Shown: in pieces, positions 26,173 to 33,751 of the stretch
Layout of the letters: each line of letters starts with the position of its first letter
Numbering within the stretch: position 1 is the first letter of the stretch
Assembly: GCA_020634565.1 (NCBI GenBank)
Contig: JACKBN010000001.1
Coordinates: 372,001-436,000, forward strand
Origin: Ardenticatenaceae bacterium
GTDB taxonomy: Bacteria; Chloroflexota; Anaerolineae; Promineifilales; Promineifilaceae
DNA: 64,000 bases
Reading direction: 5' to 3'
Notes under the pieces: model-generated
Database searches by the model: none
What the model was told of the DNA's origin: nothing
The model's input: only the letters and a program-made list of their open reading frames with translations
Translations under genes and position numbers: made by a program

Positions 26173-26514
26173 ATGGCAAAATATCTCATTTCATTCCCCA
26201 GTGCGGCAATGACTGTACCCGACAGTGAGTTGGAAGCGGTGGGTCAAGACGCTCGTGCGGTGATACGCGAGGCGAAGGCCGCGGGTGTCTACGTTTTTGG
26301 CGGGGGGATTGATGAAACCGTGCCTCCCGTTCTGGTTGCCGCCGATGGCGCGGTGGCGGAGGGCGGCTACCCGTGGGCGCCACCGCTCAATGGGGGCTTC
26401 ACGGTGCTTGAGCTGCCGTCACGTGAGGCGGCCATTGCCTGGGCCGCCCGTATTGCCAAAGCGTGTCGCTGTGAGCAGGAGCTTCGCGTATTCGGACTTG
26501 ATCCAGAGTCGTGA
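26173..26514 (+). CDS. YCII-related (DGPF-type) domain protein
   Basis: 113 residues from the ATG at 26173 (GGAG about 9 bases upstream). The ferredoxin-like YCII fold is seen in MAKYLISFPSAAM, FGGGIDETVPPVLVAADGAV, GGFTVLELPSREAAIAWAARIAKACRCEQELRVF. Related domains are found beside sigma factors or in chlorobenzene pathways, but none is visible here. Last gene of the accessory run before a 350-base gap. Confidence 0.8.
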   Translation: MAKYLISFPSAAMTVPDSELEAVGQDARAVIREAKAAGVYVFGGGIDETVPPVLVAADGAVAEGGYPWAPPLNGGFTVLELPSREAAIAWAARIAKACRCEQELRVFGLDPES

Positions 26515-26864
26515 GGTTGGCGTGTTGTTGTACGTTTTGATAGCTGAGCTGTAATTGTGTTGGAGGGAGGAGGGAAACGGCCGTTATTCGTTAGTGGGGT
26601 GCATGGTCAACCTCACCACAAACATTGCCAAACCAACTTTGAATTTGCCCCAATTTTTTGTAAACTGGCTGTGCGCGTTTTGTTTATTCTGGCGGGCAAT
26701 GCAGGCAGCATGGAAAAACACTGTGCCGAAACAAGTACAAATTCGAGGAAGAAGACTACGTCAGAGCAAGAGGTCTTTAAATTAAACTAAAATTCGACAT
26801 CCTATTTTAGACGAATAATATAATAGTGGTTTCGGTTTGTTCGTAATTTATCTAAAGGATATAT
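26515..26864. other. 350-base intergenic stretch
   Basis: No convincing gene. It contains an ACGGCCGT copy at about 26577, a promoter-like region (26639-26666) that closely resembles the one before the SRPBCC gene, and after it a short frame encoding MEKHCAETSTNSRKKTTSEQ, which I regard as a possible remnant. Base composition shifts from GC-rich to AT-rich at about 26760, suggesting the left junction of the restriction-modification island. Confidence 0.5.
26639..26666 (+). promoter_or_regulatory. Promoter-like sequence without an evident gene
   Basis: TTGAAT, 16 bases, TAAACT, embedded in sequence that matches 24946-24992 at roughly three-quarters of positions. It has no gene of the accessory run downstream, so it may be the leftover of one replaced by the island. 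Confidence 0.45.
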
Positions 26865-27926
26865 ATGATTTTTACAGAGTGTTTTTGTCCAGAGTTCAAA
26901 AAATACTTGAGTCGGCAAACGTGTGAGCCTCTGTTCTTTTGCGGAGATTCACTTCAAATTTTGCAGGAGTTACCTGATGAGTCGATAGACTTTTGTATGA
27001 CAAGCCCTCCCTACTGGGGTCAACGTCAATATGATGGAGGCGGTATTGGCCTTGAGGAATCACCGCAAGATTACGTCAACAATCTTTCTAAAATCTGCCA
27101 GGAAGTATATCGTGTACTTAAACCGACTGGGTCATTTTGGTTGAATATCGGGGACAGTTATGAAAATAAAGGACTACTAGGTATTCCTTGGCGAATGACC
27201 TTTATTCTGATTGATGAACAAGGTTGGATTTTGCGGAATAATGTGATTTGGCACAAGGTCAAAGGAGGATTAGATAACACTAGCGATCGACTCAGAAACG
27301 TCCACGAAAATTTATTCCACTTTGTAAAACAAAAAAAAGGGTATTTCTATGATGTTGATGCTATACGCTCTAAACCGAGAAAAGCCAAAGTTTCCAACGG
27401 CGCAGTTGTGTCTGCTACCGGGGTGACTGGAATACGCTATAAGCGGCAAATCGAGTTGTCTACAGAGCTTTCATCTGAAGAGAAAAAAGCAGCTAGGCAA
27501 GCTCTTGATGATATGCTTATTGCGATTGAGCTTGGTCAAATATCAGATTTTAGGATGATTATTCGTGGGCAGCAACGAACCACTCATTCAGACTCAGGCA
27601 AAGTATCTGGGCGGGCTCGAGAATTAGCCGAAAAAGGTTTCTATTTTCTTCGCTATCATCCTAAAGGAAGCAAACCCAGCGATGTCTGGGATATTCTGCC
27701 AGAAGATACACAAAAACGAGAAAAACACTATGCTGCCTATCCTGAAGATTTATGCCGAATACCAATACTTGCGACTTGTCCTCAAGATGGTATTGTTCTC
27801 GACCCTTTTTGTGGAACAGGAACTACATCATTGGTTGCAAGAACGTTAGGAAGAAAATCTGTGGGGATAGATATTTCAGAGGATTACCTAAAAATGGCTG
27901 ATATTCGCTGCATGAGGTTATTATGA
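26865..27926 (+). CDS. Type II DNA methyltransferase (beta class, predicted N4-cytosine)
   Basis: 353 residues. The catalytic motif TSPPYW (46-51) comes before the SAM-binding motif DPFCGTG (313-319), the beta-class order; the SPPY form is typical of N4-cytosine enzymes, N6-adenine being the alternative. Between the two lie motif-VIII-like text (RNNVIWHKVKGGL) and a variable specificity region at about 165-260. The gene is AT-rich with AAGGAT before the start and overlaps the endonuclease start by four bases, so the two are translated together. It should protect the host sites cut by the next gene's product. No CGGCCG occurs within either gene. Confidence 0.88.
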   Translation: MIFTECFCPEFKKYLSRQTCEPLFFCGDSLQILQELPDESIDFCMTSPPYWGQRQYDGGGIGLEESPQDYVNNLSKICQEVYRVLKPTGSFWLNIGDSYENKGLLGIPWRMTFILIDEQGWILRNNVIWHKVKGGLDNTSDRLRNVHENLFHFVKQKKGYFYDVDAIRSKPRKAKVSNGAVVSATGVTGIRYKRQIELSTELSSEEKKAARQALDDMLIAIELGQISDFRMIIRGQQRTTHSDSGKVSGRARELAEKGFYFLRYHPKGSKPSDVWDILPEDTQKREKHYAAYPEDLCRIPILATCPQDGIVLDPFCGTGTTSLVARTLGRKSVGIDISEDYLKMADIRCMRLL

Positions 27927-28765
27927 AAAAGGTTTTAGAGCTTTACGGTATCTCAACTTATGATGAAGATGCAGATTGGGAAAAAATTGTTAGCCTACAA
28001 CTTTGTCCATTTACCAACCAACGATGTATCAAAATCCGTAAAAGTCAACCTGATGTGACAATAGGGACTTGTACTGTTTCTTATGGTCGTGACAACATGA
28101 GCGTCATGATTTGTCCAAACAGGCTATTAGAGCGCAGACAAATTTTCTTGGATTGCATACATTTACTCACCCTTCACGAACCAGGTAATGAGTTACATGT
28201 TGTACAGGAAGTTGCAATACCAGGAGGATCTGTCGACTACTTTCTGGTCTCAGTGCGAGATAGCAAAGTAGTAGATTTTGTAGCAATAGAATTGCAGACT
28301 TTAGACACAACTGGAACCGTTTGGCCTGCCCGACAGACAATTCTCCGTGAAAGAGATTTGGACAATGAATATGATGCAGGTGATAGTCGAAGTTTTGGGA
28401 TGAATTGGAAAATGACCGCCAAAACCATATTGATTCAAATGAATCATAAGGTTCATACTTTAGAAAATCTCAACAAACATTTGGTGCTGATTTTGCAAGA
28501 TTACCTGCTTGCATACATGCAACGCGAATTCAGATTTGATCACATCGGAAACGCACGACTTGGCGATTCTGCCCATTTCCATATCTATTCATTGAATAAG
28601 CAAAGTAATTCGCTTCGTCTTAACTTGATTTCACGCCTCAGCACTAGTGCAGATGGAATAGCTGAAAGTTTAGGTTTGCAAGCGGACCCCAATGTTGAAC
28701 TTGAGCAACTTATTGCTACGCTCGAATCAAAAATTAGTGAGAATACTTTACTTCAGATCGCATAA
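27923..28765 (+). CDS. NotI-family restriction endonuclease (predicted)
   Basis: 280 residues. Four Cys at 28, 35, 50 and 64 (LCPF, RCIK, GTCT, ICPN) fit the Cys4 metal site of NotI-like enzymes. The nuclease core reads GGSVDYFLV (Asp105), then VDFVAIELQTLDTTGT with Glu123-x-Gln125, the PD-(D/E)xK variant ending E-x-Q that is known for NotI. The C-terminal helical region (140-280) is variable. Its partner methyltransferase precedes it with a 4-base overlap. Known family members cut GCGGCCGC (NotI) or CGGCCG (EagI); specificity here is an inference. The call rests on motif pattern, not alignment. Confidence 0.75.
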   Translation: MKKVLELYGISTYDEDADWEKIVSLQLCPFTNQRCIKIRKSQPDVTIGTCTVSYGRDNMSVMICPNRLLERRQIFLDCIHLLTLHEPGNELHVVQEVAIPGGSVDYFLVSVRDSKVVDFVAIELQTLDTTGTVWPARQTILRERDLDNEYDAGDSRSFGMNWKMTAKTILIQMNHKVHTLENLNKHLVLILQDYLLAYMQREFRFDHIGNARLGDSAHFHIYSLNKQSNSLRLNLISRLSTSADGIAESLGLQADPNVELEQLIATLESKISENTLLQIA

Positions 28766-28823
28766 AAACCGTTTAACAGGGTAAGCAGCCGACGCGACAC
28801 CAAAGCGGGATTATTTCGCAACC

Positions 28824-29969
28824 TCACGCCCGATTTCCCCACAAGCCAAACCCCGTATTGCGCCGGGCTTCGCGGCGGGTATGCTGCTCATGAATCTCGT
28901 GGACGTGGGCTACTTTTTCAGCAATACCCGCTTCCAGCCAGCGACGGCCGTTTTCCACCGTCGCCACACTGCCAGCCCCATACGCCCCCGTCGCCGTGTC
29001 GTCGTCCCAGGGCGGGTTAGCCACCAGTTCGCCCCCTTCCACCCAATCCATGTAGTAGCTCGGCGTGCTGATGAAATCAATCTCATCCACCGCCTTGTCT
29101 TGCTGCACCAGGTCGGGGCGCAGATGCAGAATCATCGCCGTTTCCAGCTCGCCCGCGTGCCCCATGCCGCCCCGCTTTGAGCGGCGCGTCGCCTGCACCA
29201 CCGGCCCGGCGATGTGGCCAGACGTGTGCAGCCAGGCCGTGGCGCAAAAGATGCGGCGGTGGCGCTCCCCGGCATATTTCACCACGTTGACCAAAAGGAG
29301 CAGTTGCCGCCGTGCCCGCTCATCAAATAAAAGCGGTCGAAGCCGCGCCCCACCAGCCCGTCCACCACCGCCAGCCAGAAATCCTCAAAGGCGCGCCCCT
29401 GCACGTTGAGCGTCCCGGCAAACGCTTGCCGGTGGGTGCTCACCCGTAGGGAAAGGTGGGTAAAGTGACGGCGAGGTCGGGAACGGCCGTACTCACCCGT
29501 TCCCAATCGCCTCAATAATCAAATTATCGGTAGATAACGGTAAATGGTAGCCGTGCTGCTCCGTGTGCCCAATGGGAATGACCACCACCTTGCCCACCGC
29601 GCTGGCCGCTGGCAGCAGCGGCGCAGGCGCAATCTGCGACGGGTGCGGCAGCACAATCGCCTGGTCGTGCAGCCCCAGATTCATGTCTTGCGGAATCAGG
29701 GCAAAGACGCGGCTAAAGCCATCTTCGCGCAGGCTGTTGAGCAGTTTTTGCAGAACGGCCGTTAACAATCCCTCGTCCACCGCCAAGCCACTGCCGCGCC
29801 AGCCAAACGGAACCGCCGGTAGCAGCCCCACCCGCTCCGACTGGCCCAAGCAGTCCGCCAATCGCGCCAAATCGTACCCTGTCCCCAACGGAATAATGAG
29901 CGGGGTCGTGCGGTGAAGTACGGCCGTTTCTGGCCAGGTTAGTTCATCGTAAGCAAAAAATTCGGTCAT
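28824..29969 (-). pseudogene. Creatininase-family amidohydrolase, frameshifted
   Basis: One gene read in three frames. It starts at the ATG 29969 (TEFFAYDELTWPETAV). A first creatininase-like half without metal ligands spans to about 29600, then the canonical half begins with VVVIPIGHTEQHGYHLPLSTD. Reading is lost at about 29500 (ends NLIIEAIGNG), resumes briefly, shifts again near 29437 (to RVSTHRQAFAGTLNV and FYLMSGHGGN), and near 29285 passes to VNVVKYAGERHRR and GHAGELETAM. Each break looks like one missing base, two of them in runs of G or C. Intact members open cyclic amides such as creatinine. Sequencing error or decay cannot be told apart. Confidence 0.8.
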
Positions 29970-29975
29970 GGTTTT

Positions 29976-30038
29976 GTAATTGGTTATTGGTAATTGAGTA
30001 ATTGGGCCGCAATGACCCAATTACGAATTACAAATTAC
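29976..30038. repeat. Intergenic hairpin, GTAATTGG/CCAATTAC family
   Basis: Imperfect inverted repeat made of short GTAATTGG units on the left and CCAATTAC units on the right. It lies between the creatininase and mttB-like genes; the second copy is at 31594-31645. Confidence 0.75.
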
Positions 30039-30044
30039 ACGCTT

Positions 30045-31582
30045 TCAGTCATACAAATTCACACCCACCAACTCCCGCTCCCGCCGGGCCACAAAGTCGC
30101 GCAGCGCTTCGGCGATGGCTGGGTCGAGAGGCGGCGGTTCGTACTGTTTGAGCATGGTTTGCCAGATGTGTTGGGCGCGAACGGCCGTATCCATCCCCCC
30201 CGCTTGCTGCCAATTCTCATACCCTTGCCGGTCCGCCAGCGACGATTGGTAAAACGCCGTCTGGAACTGCGCTTGGGTGTGCGCCGTGCCAAAATGATGC
30301 CCACCCGCACCCACCTCAGCAATCATGTCCAACGCCAAGCTGGCGTCATCCACGGCAAACCCGGCCAAAAAGTGGCGGAACATCGCCAGATTTTCCAAAT
30401 CAATGATGAACTTCTCAAACGAGGCGGTCAGGCCGCCCTCCAGCCAGCCCACCGAATGCATCAGCAGATTGGTGTGGGCCAACACGGCGGGCCAGAGGTT
30501 CCACATCGTCTCGTAGCTGGCCTGGGCGTCAGGCGATTGGGCATTGGTCAGGCTGCCGCTGCCGCGATACGGCAAGTTGTAGAAGCGGGCCAGCTGGCCG
30601 CCGACCAGCAGCGCCCACGCCCCTTCCGGCGTGCCACCACCCGGACTGCCGCTCTTCAAATCGACATTGGGGGTAAAGCCGCCGTAAATCACCGGCGCGC
30701 CGGGCCGCACCAGCTGCGTCAGGGCGATGCCCGCCAACGCCTCGGCGTTTTGCTGGGCCAGGGCTGCCGCCATCGTCACCGGGCTCATCGCCCCAGCCAG
30801 GATGAACGGGGTGATAAAGGTCACCTGCCCGGCGCGGGCGTAGGTAAGCAGCCCGCCCAGCATCCGGTCATCAAAGCGCAGCGGGCTGTTGACGTTGATC
30901 ACGTCACCAATCACCGGGTCGCCCTCCAGCGAGCCAAAGACGATCTCAGCCATTTTCAGGCAGTCGGATGTGATAATACGGCCGTGTGCCGCCTCCATCA
31001 CCGCCTTGTCTGCCAGTTCAAACCCGGCCAGCAGCCGGTGCAGAGATGGCGCGTGTTCACCGGAATGTCCTGCGGAGCCACCTGCTCCCATGCCGCAAAG
31101 TGCAGCTGCGGGGCCATCTGGCTCAGCCGGACAAAATTTTGGTAATCGTTGAAGGTGCCAGGGCGACGGCCGTTCACCAAATCCTGCGCATAAACCATCC
31201 CCCCATTCGGCCCAAAGGCAATGCTGTTGCCGCCAATCTGCACATTATGCGCCGGATTGCGGGCGCGCCAGGTGAAGCTGGGCGGAGCGCTGGCAATCGC
31301 CTCCAGCAGCAGCCCGCGATCGATCCAGACGTGTTTGCTGGCAAAATCCACCTTCGCCCCGGCGTTGGCCCAAATCGCCAACACCTCGTCGTCCAGAAAA
31401 TCCACGCCCACGTTTTCCAAAATATGCAGCGAGGCGTCGTGGATTTTTTGGAGTTGGTCGGGACTGAGGAAGTCGAACGGCCGTTGCCCATTCCTTACCG
31501 TGCCAAACTCCATCTGCAATAGCGGCAGCGCCAACCGCTCCGCCCGCCGTTCGGCTCGTTTTGAGTTGCGTTGTCGAGTCAT
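30045..31582 (-). pseudogene. mttB: Trimethylamine methyltransferase-family (MttB-like) gene, frameshifted
   Basis: About 510 residues in two frames. The first runs from the ATG at 31582 (TRQRNSKRAERRAERLALPLL) through FLSPDQLQKIHDASLHILENVGVDFLDDE to APQDIPVNTRH; a two-base insertion (CTCTG for CTG) or equivalent loss near 31042 then ends it. The second frame continues HRLLAGFELADKAVMEAA, INVNSPLRFDDRMLGGLLTYARAGQ, PFILAGAMSP, APVIYGGFTPNVDLKSGSP to the stop at 30045. Related proteins demethylate trimethylamine (pyrrolysine form) or glycine betaine and similar quaternary amines (no pyrrolysine, as appears here). The adjacent creatininase is broken too. Confidence 0.85.
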
Positions 31583-31593
31583 AATGTTGATTT

Positions 31594-31645
31594 GTAATTG
31601 GTAACTGGTAACTGGGTAATTACCCAATTTCCAATTACTAATTAC
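31594..31645. repeat. Intergenic hairpin, GTAATTGG/CCAATTAC family
   Basis: GTAATTGGTAACTGG on the left and CCAATTTCCAATTACT on the right fold into an imperfect hairpin. It lies between the S9 peptidase stop and the mttB-like start, overlapping the peptidase stop codon. Confidence 0.75.
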
Positions 31646-33513
31646 TTCCTCGGCAGCAAATACCAATCTAAAAACGTTTCCATACGGCCGTAAAAATCCA
31701 ACACCGCCCGCTTGTGCAAAAAGCCGTGCGCTTCCCCAGCGTACGTCTTGTACTCAAACGTCTTGCCCGCGCGGCGCAGCGCCTCCACCCACTCCTCCGA
31801 CGCCTGCGGCGGCACCACCGTGTCGTCCAGCCCGTGAGCGACGAACACCGGCTTCTGCACATTCTCCACCTCGGCGATGGGCGACGCCGCCACGTGCACC
31901 GGCCGGTTTTCTGCTGGATGCCCCAGGAATATCTCGGTGTACAGTCGCAAATCCCGGTTGCACTGCGCCCAGGAGCTGATGATGTTCGAGTCGCCGTACT
32001 TGTTCACACCGCAGGCAAACAAATAGTCCGGGTCGCGGCTCAGGCAGCAGGCGGTCATGTAGCCGCCGTAGCTGCCGCCAAAAATGCCGATGCGCTCCTT
32101 GTCAATCTCGGCAAACTGGTGCAAATAGCGCGCCCCATGCAGGCAATCTTTTGTATCGCCGACGCCCCAATCGTTGTAGTTGGCGTGCTCAAAGGTCACG
32201 CCGTACCCGGTGCTGCCGCGATAGTTGGGGGCCAGCCAGGTGTACCCCTTGGCCACAAAATATTGCGCCCAAATGTCCCAGCCAAAGTTGTACAGCGACG
32301 ACGGCCCGCCGTGCGGATACAGCACCGCCGCTCCGTTGGATTTGGCCGGGCGGTACAAAAAGGCCGGAATTTCCAGCCCGTCGAAGCTTTTGTAGCTAAC
32401 CAGTTCCGGCATCACCAGCGAATTGGCCGCCAGGGCTGGCAGGTTGGAGAAGGTGAGTTGGGTAACACGGCCGTTTTCAACCTCAACCTTGTACAAATCC
32501 GCAGGTAAAATTGGGTCCTCGTACTCTACTGTTAGGAAACGGCCGTCTGGCGACCAATTCGGCAAAGCATGAACCCCATGGCCCGCCCGCAGCGTCCGCA
32601 CCTGGCCCGATTGAGCATCCAGCAGCGCCAGTTCATACGCGCCCTGCCGATTGATCGAGCACGCAATCTGGCTGCCATCCGGCGACCAGGCCAGGTCGGC
32701 AAAATCGGCCCCCTCGTGCGACAGCTGCCACAGGCCAGAACCGTCGGGCCGCACCAGCCACACCTCGTTAAACTCCGGCCGCTGCGAAATGAACGCAATC
32801 TGCTGTCCGTCCGGCGACCAGATGCCGCCCCAGTTGCGCAGCTTGGGCGTACTGGTCAGCTCGCGCAGCTGCCCCGTTGCCAGCTCCACCAGCCAGATGT
32901 CCAGCCGGTTCATGTCGTCGAAGGGACGGTGGGTGAAGAGGAGGAAACGGCCGTCTGGCGATGGTTTGGCGTCCCAGGCATCCCCCGGCGTCTTAATGAT
33001 TTGGCGTGGCCAACGGCCGTCTCGGTCCGTGAGCAATAGTTGCACTTGGTCATTGCGCTCCACGCTGACCACCAGCTGGTTGCTATCCGGCAGCCACACC
33101 GGCGAGAACGCTGACGCAGCAAAGTCGCTAATCTTTTGCGGCAAGCCACCGGCAGCAGGAGCCACATAGACGTGATCTTGCATGGTGAAGGCCAGCCATT
33201 GCCCATCGGGCGACCATTGCGGAATTTCATCGGCCCAGTACGCCGCTAGAGCCCGCCGCGTGGAGATACGTCGCGGCCAGCCACCTGCGCTGGGCATCAC
33301 ATACACATCCGACTGGTCCTCGCGGTCCCAAATGAACGCAATCTGCTCCCCATCGGGCGAGAGCTGGTGGTTGCGCACCCGGTTTACAGCGGGAATCAGC
33401 GCCATGTCCCAGCCGTCCGGCGGCTTTAAGTCTGGCCGCTTGACGGCAGGCCAGCCTTGCCGTTCGTACTTTTCCTCAATCACCTGCCCATCAGGATTCC
33501 GCACCACGCTCAT
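31642..33513 (-). CDS. S9 family peptidase (prolyl oligopeptidase type)
   Basis: 623 residues. The N-terminal two-thirds (about 40-360) is a beta propeller with repeated SPDG units (LSPDGEQIAF, WSPDGQWLAF, PSPDGRFLLF, WSPDGQQIAF, WSPDGSQIAC), gating access to the C-terminal alpha/beta hydrolase (about 380-620). The nucleophile elbow is FGGSYGGYM, the aspartate sits in HGLDDTVVPP and the histidine in EAHGF. No signal peptide, so it acts inside the cell on short peptides. Five ACGGCCGT copies lie in the gene, several read as NGR before F or V. It is transcribed ahead of the mttB-like gene. Confidence 0.9.
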   Translation of the reverse strand: MSVVRNPDGQVIEEKYERQGWPAVKRPDLKPPDGWDMALIPAVNRVRNHQLSPDGEQIAFIWDREDQSDVYVMPSAGGWPRRISTRRALAAYWADEIPQWSPDGQWLAFTMQDHVYVAPAAGGLPQKISDFAASAFSPVWLPDSNQLVVSVERNDQVQLLLTDRDGRWPRQIIKTPGDAWDAKPSPDGRFLLFTHRPFDDMNRLDIWLVELATGQLRELTSTPKLRNWGGIWSPDGQQIAFISQRPEFNEVWLVRPDGSGLWQLSHEGADFADLAWSPDGSQIACSINRQGAYELALLDAQSGQVRTLRAGHGVHALPNWSPDGRFLTVEYEDPILPADLYKVEVENGRVTQLTFSNLPALAANSLVMPELVSYKSFDGLEIPAFLYRPAKSNGAAVLYPHGGPSSLYNFGWDIWAQYFVAKGYTWLAPNYRGSTGYGVTFEHANYNDWGVGDTKDCLHGARYLHQFAEIDKERIGIFGGSYGGYMTACCLSRDPDYLFACGVNKYGDSNIISSWAQCNRDLRLYTEIFLGHPAENRPVHVAASPIAEVENVQKPVFVAHGLDDTVVPPQASEEWVEALRRAGKTFEYKTYAGEAHGFLHKRAVLDFYGRMETFLDWYLLPRK

Positions 33514-33633
33514 TTGTCTGCTCCTTACTCGGGAAAATTGCGGGGATTATACGGCCGTCCCCACACATCAGGTAGAAACTGGCAAAAAACTACTTGGGCT
33601 AGTGGGAGTTGGCTATACTTGCTGACGAAAAGC

Positions 33634-33727
33634 GGAACACAGAGTTTCGCAGAGGTAACATAGAGTTACACAGAGATTTGCTTTTCTCCGTGTAACTCTG
33701 TGCCTTCTCCGTGCCCCTCTGTGTTCC
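33634..33727. repeat. Intergenic long hairpin, CACAGAG/CTCTGTG family
   Basis: GGAACACAGAG at the left and CTCTGTGTTCC at the right, with further CAGAG and CTCTG pairs inside. It lies between the divergent S9 peptidase and CocE genes, immediately upstream of the latter. Confidence 0.75.
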
Positions 33728-33751
33728 AAAAAACCTCAAAAAGAGACACCC

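Noticed and set aside
19804..26514. Integron attC sites between the small genes
   Set aside because: One GCTTAAC core was seen near 23817 but no matching partner core at the right distance, and no integrase gene in the window.
26555..26790. Two overlapping plus-strand frames before the methyltransferase
   Set aside because: Overlap each other in different frames and cross a promoter-like sequence; neither shows a domain.
29994..31145. 383-codon plus-strand open frame
   Set aside because: Antisense to the mttB-like gene, Arg/His/Gln-rich with no family features.
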